Part shown: piece after piece, positions 55,564 through 64,000 of the stretch
Numbering within the stretch: the stretch's first letter is position 1
Layout: the number at the start of each line of letters is the position of its first letter
Assembly: GCA_003971905.1 (NCBI GenBank)
Contig: RSEE01000063.1
Coordinates: 338,754-402,753 of the forward strand
DNA: 64,000 nucleotides
Direction: 5' to 3'
From: Moniliella sp. 'wahieum'
Lineage: Eukaryota > Basidiomycota > Moniliellomycetes > Moniliellales > Moniliellaceae
The notes under the pieces: generated by a model
The model's input: only the letters and a program-made list of their open reading frames with translations
Told to the model about the DNA's origin: nothing
Databases searched by the model: none
Translations under genes and position numbers: made by a program

Positions 55564-57578
55564 TTAGAACCAAATCCAACTAATGATGCGAATCAAGCCC
55601 TTGGGTGGAACTTCTTTTGGTTCCGGGTTTTGCCGATACTGCGTGAGCCAGGGTTGGATTGGCACGTCCTCAAGAGGAATCCAAAACGGTGTGCCACTGT
55701 AGAACTTAAACCCGAGGAGAAGGGAGATGTTGATGATGGGGGCACAGTAGGCTGAGATGAACGTTTGAGGTTCCTGGTTGCCCGGGATAAAGAACTCAAA
55801 GCCGCCAGTGAAAAGGCAGAAGAAAGAGCCCACCAGGCCAATCCAGCCGAGATAGGGCTGGCCCCACGCTTGCCAAGGCAAGGCAGAGCGTGGGATACCC
55901 TGGACCCGCATAGCATAGTATACCCGCAAAAAGATAAGGCAGGTGACAAACCACTGATACAGAGCCAGAGAAGAAGTGATGCTTTGGAAGTAACCAAACA
56001 CTTGTGTCGCGCTGGAGCTGACCACCGTATACCCCAACGGCCAGCCAGCGGTTACGACAAGGATAGCAATGTACGGCACGCCCCAGCGATGGGTCTTGAG
56101 GAATGCTTTGGGGGCAAAACCCATGTTGGCCAAAGCCATGGCGGACCGAGAGCCTGATAGAACGCCAGAGGCTGCAGAACTGTATGCCGAGGTGAGCGTG
56201 ATGGCATTAATGATGCTCGGCAAGACGCGAACGCCAGCATTAGAAGCGGCGACGACAAAGGGCGATGCAGATGCAGTTCCAGACGAGCTGACCAATCGTT
56301 CGTCGTTGGACGGGACGATGAGCCCGACACAGAAAACCAGCAAAATGTAAATCAACCCGACACGGACAAAGACGCGCTTGGCTGCCCGCGGCAGCGCCTG
56401 ACGCGGATTGCGCGTCTCGGCCGCGCGGCGCAGATCGTCTCGATTCCCTGGTAGCTGTAGGCAGCGTTCGTTAGCGTGTACCACAGGCCATACCATCGCC
56501 CAGCCGCGCCTTTAGCAAGATAGGAGACCATTGGTCCGGGATTTCGCCAGTACTGAAAGCCCGTCATATGGCCGTGCGGTCCTGCACCAAGGTCGATGCA
56601 GATGCAGAAAATCACAAGGCCGATGGCAGTGGTGAGCTTGATGATGGAAAACGCGTATTCCGTCTCGCTAAAAATACGAGTAAACGCGAGATTCGTGACG
56701 AGTAGGACCACACCAAAGATGGTAATGAACACCGCGGGGGAGATGCTCTCTGTCCAGAATTGGATCAGAATTGCGGCACCGCTGAACTCGCCGGGAATAG
56801 AGACGATCTGGCTGTAAACCATGGACCAGCCACTTGCAAAGGCCAACGACTTGGAAACAACATGCCACTGTGACGGACATAGTACCCACTCACGGGGGCG
56901 AGTGTGGCAAGCTAAATGGGGAAAATAGATGTTAGTTTTGTTTGTATGTTTGCTGAATATTAGCCCCAACAGCATCACCTAGATCAGGAGCAACACGTAC
57001 TTCCGCTTGGCAAAAAAGCATCGCGCAGGCAAAGACGCCAACGACCAAGTATCCAAGGAAAAGCGACAAGGGACCAGCATGTGCCAAGGCTTTGCCCACT
57101 CCGAGAAAGACACCCGTACCAATAGAACCTGCGAGTCACGAGAAAAAGTAGGTCAATTATAAAGGTAATACCTCCCTCTTCTCCTTGTTTAGAATGTAAA
57201 CATACCCGCCAGCGAGATCATTGCCAGTTGTCGAGAAGTGAATGCCTCTCGTACCTCATCTTGATCAAAGAGTTCCTTGGCCACTTGAGGATCGATATTG
57301 GAGAGATCGCCATACGACTTGACCTTCCCAGCAAACTGGTCCAACTTGCCTTGTTTGACATTCACCGTCTCTCCGCCCGTGATCTTCTCTGAGGGGTAGT
57401 CCGTGTCTTTGCCATCAACCTTTTTTTCGTCGATGGAATCAAGAGGAAGGGATGGGTTGTGAGGATGATAAAAAGTGTCCGGCACGAACTCGTCGTGGGA
57501 GGGCAAAGAAGGCCTGGTAGACGTGGGAGTGACAGAGGACGGAGCGGATGCGCGATCTCGACGGAAGAATCTTGACAT
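55564..57578 (-). CDS. Amino-acid permease (APC superfamily, fungal YAT type)
   Basis: This plasma-membrane amino-acid/proton symporter has about 12 helices. Exon 1 (57,206-57,578) encodes a hydrophilic N-tail ending EVREAFTSRQLAMISLAG, the family block before helix 1. Exon 2 (57,001-57,128) gives SIGTGVFLGVGKALAHAGPL and VVGVFACAMLFCQAE. The third exon continues TLAPVSGYY, AFASGWSMVYSQIVSIPGEF, the AYSYQGIETI segment, AETRNPRQALPRAAKRVFVR and SAYSSAASGVLSGSRSAMAL, and ends IRIISWIWF. Introns are 77 bp (57,129-57,205) and 89 bp (56,912-57,000). One-base corrections are needed near 56,865 and 56,445. The substrate cannot be told from sequence alone. Confidence 0.92.
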
Positions 57579-58979
57579 GGTGTAGTGGTGGGGAATTTTG
57601 GAGAAGGGAAAATGATGTGGCAAAACGGTGTCCAACGGGCGAAGAAGAGGTGCGGGTCTTAATAAGGATGCCATAAACAAGCCCCAACGCTGACGCGCAC
57701 ACATTCCGAGTTTGATGAACATCATAACAGCAAACAATGCAATAAAGGAGTAGAGGAGCACGCACTCCGCTAGCTGCTGCTACGCACCCTGGCTACGTCG
57801 GCGCAATGTTCCTGACAGTGTGGTGCTCCTGTTGGGTCCTGAGCCTCGGACCTCAGGGTTTCAGACCGGTCCCACTAGTAGGAGATCAGAGTCCCCGTAC
57901 CCCTGTGCCCCGCAGCACCACTGCCTCTTCAGTGGGGACGAGGAATTCAAGCTTGGCACTGCGCGGCAGCATAGAGGAGAAGTGCTCAGACTGGGACACT
58001 TTGGCGGTCAGGACGGCCAAATAGTTGGCGCGGGGGCGAGGCACACACTCGCTCGGCCTTTTGCGAATGCAAAGGGGGCTTTTCCTGTTGCACGTGGGTT
58101 AGCACATGAGTGTGGCAGTGCTTCGGCACATCAGCGCATCAATCATCAGCGGATCAGCCGAGCTGAAGCTTGAAGGCCGAGTGCAGAGCACGCCATGGGT
58201 CCAGGGCTTGCGGGGGGGGGGGGGCGGACGCTCGCGGTGCGCGGGCGAGAAGAGAGACCCAGTGGAAAGAGGAAGCTGTCTGGGGGGCTGTGGCTGCGGT
58301 TGCTGCTGGGGCGGCGGGCGGAGCGAAGGGACGGCGGCAGTTTATTACCGTTACGCTTTAATTAGCGTTCAAGTTGAACTTGAACGTACTGAACACACCG
58401 TTGATCTCCTGCTGCGATAGGGTGGCGTGCGCGTGCCCCGAACTGCCGTCATCGACTCGGCTGTTTGACATTGTAAGAGGCAAACCCTGGCATCCAAGCC
58501 AGCAGCCACTTCTCGTACTTTTTACCGCCACACCGCACCACGCACACCAACGCAGGCGAGCCTGCAACCCCCCCCCACCACCCCCCCACCACCCACCCCC
58601 AACTCTCCTCCTTTTTCAGCCCTGGCCCCCCACTCGTCAACGACGTCAGTTTTGTTGGCCACATCTTGCCCGTTCTTCTATGCGCTTGGACGCACACATT
58701 GTTGCCTCCGATGTGCCAGCCGCCATGGCTCAACGACCATACCTTCTGGTACCCCTTCCTACATCTCTTCTACCACAGAAGCGTCAGTAGCACAACCCTC
58801 TACCATGCCTCAAGGAGTGGGTTGATAAGTATACCATAGGTCTATGATGGCCAGGCGGCCAAGTTGCGGTGTAGTGTACAGGTGGGAAAATAGGTGGGAT
58901 GGATGGATGAGATCGATGAGCGGGCAGCCAAGGGGATGTACTGCTTGTAGGGGGGCTCGCAGGGGAGCGGCGGATGGAG
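57579..58979. other. Intergenic DNA, no gene recognised
   Basis: It includes the permease promoter region, a run of 13 G at 58,211-58,223, a C-rich stretch at 58,569-58,600 and short frames without family. One TGA-AGCT unit occurs at 58,162. Confidence 0.5.
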
Positions 58980-61245
58980 TTAAAGAGGCAAGTCAGGAGA
59001 GCTAGAAGGTGGGTCAGAGTCGGGTTCGGTGCCGCGATAATCCAGGTGCTCCAAGACGAGGGGGAAGGTTTGTCCCAAGCCCGGGTGGAAGAGGTAGGAC
59101 GAAAAAATGGTTTTCATCACGGCGGTTGATTTGGCTTTGCTCCAGACAGACAGAAAGAAGGCCATCTCTGCCTTTTTCAGATCGGCAGCTGGGAAGGAGG
59201 AGGTGAAGTGAGAAAAGAGCTCCCAGGCAATGTTGTCGACAGTAAGGTTGTTGAGAATATGGGTCATAGCGCGCTCCCGTAGGTCATGGTTGAGTTGGTC
59301 GGCCAGCGGAAAAGAGACTTGGCACTGCACGGTTCTAGCTTCCCGTTCTGGGCGCAATATGCGTCAATTTGTAGGCGCCGCTGCATGTGCGCCGCATACA
59401 ACATCCGTAGCCCATTCACCCGTGCTCGCACTGCATTCGGAACAAACATCGACGATCCCAGCGACCCCTCCCCTGGCAGGGGGGCATACAGTGTTTCCTC
59501 ATTCCAGTTGGATATATAGCTCGAGGTCAACGGAGCAAATTCGACTTGGCCCGTGTAGAGGAAATGAAGAAGTGCGCGGTAAGTCCGTGGCGTGACTCCA
59601 GGGATAGTCTTGGAACGGCAGTTAATACTTCTTCCGTGCAAGGCAGGCAAAAGATGGATCAAGAGGGATGACGTACGATGATTTTCCTCGAGGAGATACC
59701 TTCGGGTTGGGGGGTTGGATGCGGCTTGCGGCCTTTCGGAGGTCGTGCCGAGGGGTGTGGACCGGTTCCAATCGAGAGAGCCGCTGTCATGATGCGTATC
59801 CATCTCGGGTGTCGAACGCCGTTCAACGCCCTTTTGGACTGGCCATGGAGACCCGGAGAAGGAAGGTCCTCTTCCAGGCGTTCGGGATGGGAACAGTAGT
59901 GGAGTAAAGCTACCCGATCGTATTTCCGGGTCAATCCAGTCGGGATCAAAGTCGTACTCCGCATCCGAATCAGGGAACGCATCCATCTCGGGGTGGTACG
60001 CGTAGGACAGATCTCTCGGTGAGGTGTATGCAGGGGACGGGGCTCGGTGCATGTAGGGCGAAAACGCTCCTTCCCCTTCCAAATCGAGCAGAGCGTCCGG
60101 TGACGCCTGGTTCTCAACCCGCTCCTCGTCCAGTAACATACCACCAAGTTGAGGCGAAAGTGTAGATGGCGGTTGCGCAGGGCGCTCGCCGGCCTCTAGA
60201 AAGTCACCGGAGAGGAGGTTGGTAAAGTATTGAGACCGGGTGACAAGCAACTGTTTGATGGCATAGATCGTCTCTTCCTCTTGTCTTTGAATCAGAGGGC
60301 CATTTCGACTGGTCTGTGAAGGGAAAGAAAGACAATGTCGCTGTCAATGTATCAGTATCGGGACGATCATGTGACAGCGGGCAGCACACACCTGTACAAG
60401 GGATTGTCCAGCATCTTGCCCAGGGCGGTAAGAAGTTTGATGGGGCACAACGGCGGTGGATGGCACCATAGAGCGCGCTGGCACAGACTGAGTTGTTATG
60501 GATGACGCTCACAATTAACTTATCCAGCTCCATGACAGGCAGGGAGGAAAGGACAACGTCATGGGAACAGAACTTGCTCCACCCCAATTGGGTGACTGGC
60601 TAGAGAAAGTGTGATCCGACGCCTCCTTGGACGCCAGCTGTTGGAGTTTGCCTGTAACAGGTGCAAGGAGACTGATGGTGAATTGTACACTGCCTCTGCG
60701 GATCCAGGTGAGCTTGGGCTGAGTAGGGGAGGCGGCACCGCTGGGTTCAGTGGCATCCTTCGTCGGGGTGGAAGTAGAGTGTTGCGAACACGAGCGGGGC
60801 TGGGCTTTGCGCTTGTCTGCATGAGCAAGGATTTATCCACTCGTATTCTTGCGGTTCAGCACAGAGGTAGATGGAGAGACGGTTGCGCTCCACGCCAGGG
60901 CGGTGGTGTAGAAGAGGATGGTCCAGCATCCATTATAAAAGTGGGCGCTTTGCACCGCTTTGTTTTTGACCGCCTCGTTGGGCTCATTGATGAGGGACTT
61001 GATACCGGTTAGCGGCTGGAAAGCATGTCAGCATGGCAGGTCAGACATCGGGTCAGTGCACGTCTGGTTTCTGAAGGGGGCGGTTCGACGACAAGCCATA
61101 CCCAGTCAAAGGTGACTGTGGGATGTGAAGGAAAGCTGGTGTCAGCAGCTGCTTGGAGGAGAGGAGGGGACATACGCACTCGTACGCGACTCTGTCGGAA
61201 CGTCACCGGAACCAGAGGAGCGGCAGGTGCTCGGCGCTCAGCCAT
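58980..61245 (-). CDS. MATH-BTB domain protein with long insert in the BTB fold
   Basis: MATH-BTB proteins are substrate adaptors of Cul3 ubiquitin ligases. The MATH domain is spread over several segments: TVTFDWVWLVVEPP near the start, PGVERNRLSIYLCAEPQEYE (about 60,880), TISLLAPVTGKLQQLASKEA and SDHTFSSQSPNWGWSKFCSH (about 60,600), ending LDKLIVSVIHN. The BTB part begins TIYAIKQLLVTRSQYFTNLL then SGDFLEAGE (60,270-60,190). It is interrupted by about 190 acidic/Ser/Pro-rich residues and resumes RSKTIPGVTPRTYRALLHFL then YTGQVEF (59,620-59,550). The C-terminus is helical (DQLNHDLRERAMTHILNNLT). Introns are likely near 60,310-60,390 and 59,630-59,680. Frame corrections are needed near 61,010, 60,900, 60,790, 60,590 and 59,335. 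Splice details are uncertain. Confidence 0.75.
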
Positions 61246-61752
61246 GGCGGCGACAAAGACGGTTGGTGGTGGTGGTGTGGTGGTGGTGGTGTGGTGCAGC
61301 CCCCCGCACTGTATTCCGCCAAAAGCATTGGGCTGGTGGGACGTCGGCCAACCGCCAGATTAGGCTGTGGCGACGGCCGCTTAGGTAATACCTGGTATCG
61401 ACAAGGCCGCGTCCTCCTCCTATCAAGCGAAATCAGTTGCTGTCCCGCGTCTGCATCCAAGTACCAAGTGCTCTGCCGGTAACATGCTCCGCAGATCATT
61501 CCTTTGAGCGCCCCAGGGCAGATGGTATAGGGGAAGGGGGGAAATAGTTATGGTCCTGAATCGCGAGCGCCATATAAGCACACAATCCATCATGCATCGC
61601 ACCGCTGGAACGGGGCGGTTCACAAACAGAGGGAATATAAGAAAACTATTACACAACATGAAACGGCATGGGCCCGTTTGTACAGCTCCCAGCACACCAA
61701 GATAGCGCACCATTGCCGGCTCTAGACATGGTCTGCACTCTCACTTAGGACT
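61246..61752. other. Intergenic DNA with a GTGGTG microsatellite
   Basis: A GGT/GTG-rich microsatellite lies at 61,262-61,294. No gene is recognised. It separates two genes in the same (minus) direction. Confidence 0.5.
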
Positions 61753-62786
61753 TCAGCGATCAAACACCCTCAAGTAAAGGGGCGGAGGAAAAGGATCACA
61801 CTCTCTCGATTGCTTGACGTCGACCGCCTCCTCAGTCACTGTGCGTTTGCGGATGACCCCTGCCTCGGTCAGGTAGACATCGTCCTCCTCCCCTTGGACG
61901 CAACGTTTAACAACTTTTGTTCGCCGTGACGATGCGCTCCGCAGTGGGCACGTCCATCTTCTTGGGCACTGTCTTGTGCTGGAACCGCTTTGGTGATAGC
62001 GCGGACCATGGCACGGAACCAGATAAAATTGAGCGAATTGAGCACAACGTTGCCCGTGCAGTAGAAGAGTTTAATGCCGATGGGGATAGGTGGGGTATGA
62101 GGTACAAAAAGGGTCATGTTAAACCAGGAGATGGAGTTGTACACACCCAAAACAAGACGCACAACCACGTATGTCCCCAGCAGGAAGACGGCATTGATCA
62201 GCTGCCAGATGGAGCCCGTCATGCCGAGTTTGTCCATAAACCAATGAATGTTGAGGAACGGCGAAGACGCTTCCCAGAAAAGAAAGCCGAGGCCATCGTA
62301 CATGAAAATGGGAGAGTAAATGAGTATAAACGCAACAAAACTGACCAGGCCATGGGCGATGAATGCAACGCCTTCGTACTGGTGAACGTTGACATGCAAC
62401 CGACTTTTGTCAGTGATCAGTGCAGTCAGGGGGATGGGGACGTACGCGAAGGGATATGTACATATCCCACGTAAAATATCCCAACGAAATGGCAAACACC
62501 TGACCGGCATCGAAGCTGTACCCCGCAGACGGTCAATGGCGAGAGGGTGGGGATCAACAGAACCGATTGGGTTGTTGTACACGTCAAGCCAAACGCGTGC
62601 AGCAAGGGGTGCGATAAAGGCGGCGTGAGCTAGAGCAACAAAATGCACGTCCCAGTTGCGACGGCTACGGCGATCGAATGTCTTGATGGTGCGAGGGAAG
62701 AGGAGGGGGGAAACGAGACTGGAGAGTAACTGGAGGGAAAACCAAGATAGGGCACTAACGATAATGGTTAGGACGTGCTCGGGCAT
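61753..62786 (-). CDS. TLC-domain membrane protein
   Basis: TLC (TRAM-LAG1-CLN8) proteins are multi-pass ER or plasma-membrane lipid proteins. The start is MPEHVLTIIVSALSWFSLQL. Then come NWDVHFVALAHAAFIAPLAA, FAISLGYFTWDMYISLR (in a corrected frame), a 67-bp intron (62,379-62,445, GTACGT..CCAG) and YEGVAFIAHGLVSFVAFILI. Further helices are WEASSPFLNIHWFMDKLGMT and QLINAVFLLGTYVVVRLVLG, with LNSLNFIWFRAMVRAITKRF at the end of the domain. The tail is charged (GEEDDVYLTEAGVIRKR) and ends LYLRVFDR at 61,753 if one base is restored near 61,920. Other corrections fall near 62,525 (G run) and 62,000. It lacks the ceramide synthase signature, so it is closer to TMEM56/TLCD-type proteins. The substrate is unknown. 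Confidence 0.82.
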
Positions 62787-63017
62787 GCGGGGCCGGCAGC
62801 GGTGCACCACGGCGCCACGGCCTCAGCGACGGTTGCCTGAACCTGGGCGACCGACATGGAAGCGGGTGTGCAGCGGGGGGGAGATGAAGATAAGGTGGTG
62901 GCCTCAGGCAGACAAGGTGGAGTGGCGGATGCAGGACTGGCTCCTGTGTTGGGAGTGGGGTGGAGTAAATCTCTCTCCCTCGGCCACTGCACCTGACGGG
63001 TAAAAAAGGGAGCCGCC

Positions 63018-63046
63018 ACCCGTCACGCGTCACGCGTCACCGGTAA
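63018..63046 (+). repeat. Mixed heptamer repeat, TCA-CGCG then TCA-CCGG
   Basis: Two CGCG units are followed in the same phase by a CCGG unit, all in TCA orientation (CGTCACGCGTCACCGGTAAC at its core). Confidence 0.9.
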
Positions 63047-64000
63047 CTCGCTGATTGCACGTCCCACGTAGCAGTAGGCCAGCAGCACGCCCTCGGAGAT
63101 CTGATCGATGATCAATGGGACATAGGAGTCACGTCCATATCACGTTCGTATCACGTCCTTCATTGATTACCACTGTAAAAATATAGACACTCTCCGGAGA
63201 CCCCAACACGGGGCGAACCTCCTTTCGGGTGGCCTGACCAGCTTGCCCTATCGGATCCAAGAGTTGGTATCGAGAACATGGAAGCGGAAAACGAAGCGAA
63301 GAGGTCCCCATATACCGAACACCCTAGGTTGATAAAACAGAGCTGCCCCCCTGTCTCTTCCCTAATATTGACCCCACGAGAGGCAACTCCCCATATGAAC
63401 CGCGGTCTGCCACAAAAGAAAATAACGCGTAAAAAGGAACCTTGAATAGGCATCGGACGTGGGAGTGGATCACAGGATTTTGCTGCGTGGGGTGCTTCGA
63501 AGTAGTCTGTAGGAACAAGCGCATCTACATGTATACACACTATACAGAAGACAGCTAATAAAAAAAGGCAAAACTGGATACCATATATAGAGTGAGGGTG
63601 TAGCTGTTGTGGAGGGAGTGCCAGGGTTCCCCCACGGCCATCAAGCTTCAAGTGGATCCCTGACACACTCGCCTAGTGGTGTGGAAGCGTTCCGCTCGCA
63701 AGCTATACGCACCCCCTCGCCCTACTCCTCATCTCCCTTCTCTGTATCATGTCTCCTTCCCGTTGAATACAGTTGTGGCTCACTACTTTACCTTCACTAG
63801 TGAGGCACATAGGAGAGGGTGCAGGGCACAGGGACAGTGCCATACCCTGGGAGGATACCTGCAGAGTGGAAGCCGATGGAGAACCGAGGTGAATCTGGTC
63901 TACCGACTGGGACCGGAGGATCAAACAGCTAACATTCACGCCTTTTGTCTGAAGGCTGCGTAATTTGCCATTGTGATCCCATGGGATCCCCGCGTGCTCC
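63047..64000. other. Window end, no supported gene
   Basis: A plus-strand frame at 63,676-63,963 ends VNLVYRLGPEDQTANIHAFC then LKAA, but I recognise no family. The minus-strand frames are short. A gene extending past the window cannot be excluded. Confidence 0.35.

Noticed and set aside
1-64000. CRISPR array, rRNA operon, biosynthetic cluster or viral insertion
   Set aside because: None was seen: the repeats are 7-bp tandem or dispersed mobile types, no rRNA landmarks occur, genes are unrelated housekeeping functions, and no viral protein was recognised.

Overview
This window looks like nuclear DNA of a basidiomycete fungus. Protein genes have few, short introns (46-121 bp) with GT..AG borders, many with a GTACGT donor. 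The conserved genes are eukaryotic: ribosomal protein uL6, 14-3-3, AMPK gamma, TRAPP and ATP synthase epsilon. A degenerate Plavaka-type (CACTA-like, Tnp2 family) DNA transposon is present, a class typical of basidiomycetes. I cannot name the genus from the sequence.

Layout. Positions 1-5,000 and 7,000-15,200 are gene-poor and hold dispersed repeats (R1, R2) and many short tandem repeats. Genes from the left: an RNA-binding protein of the Nam8/Csx1 type (5.05-6.88 kb, +), a G1-type cyclin (15.2-16.97, +), ribosomal protein uL6/RPL9 (18.4-18.98, +), a second RRM protein (19.8-21.4, -), 14-3-3 (22.06-22.94, -), palmitoyl-protein thioesterase (23.57-24.67, +), a membrane protein with a PPxY motif overlapping its end, and an unrecognised multi-pass membrane protein (26.3-27.9, +). 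A 5.3-kb Tnp2/Plavaka transposon with 24-bp inverted ends fills 28,790-34,122. It is followed by UPF0538 (34.2-34.8, -), an Ngl2-like nuclease (35.2-36.9, -) and succinyl-CoA ligase alpha (37.6-38.7, -). A second repeat-rich stretch (38.7-43.8 kb) carries a 2.2-kb element with inverted ends enclosing a degenerate inverted copy of part of the 26-28 kb membrane gene.

From 43.8 kb the DNA is gene-dense: tRNA-Ala(UGC) with an intron, a hypothetical protein, ATP synthase epsilon (-) divergent from a DUF423 protein (+), a hypothetical basic protein, Snf4/AMPK gamma (-) divergent from TRAPP subunit Trs31 (+), a Pba4/PSMG4-like proteasome chaperone (-) divergent from a tubulin-tyrosine-ligase-like protein (+), a probable SUN-domain protein (+), an amino-acid permease (-), a MATH-BTB protein (-) and a TLC-domain membrane protein (-). 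These are mostly unrelated housekeeping genes and I see no metabolic cluster.

Two properties run through the window. (1) Nearly every conserved gene is broken by single-base indels, several in short homopolymers, at places where family alignment says the protein should continue. In essential genes this points to consensus errors in the assembly, not pseudogenes. (2) The intergenic tandem repeats follow one rule: a 7-bp period made of TGA (or TCA on the other strand) plus a self-complementary tetranucleotide (CTAG, AGCT, GATC, TGCA, TCGA, CGCG, ACGT, CCGG). Different tetramers are chained without breaking phase. I regard this as the most unusual structure in the window.
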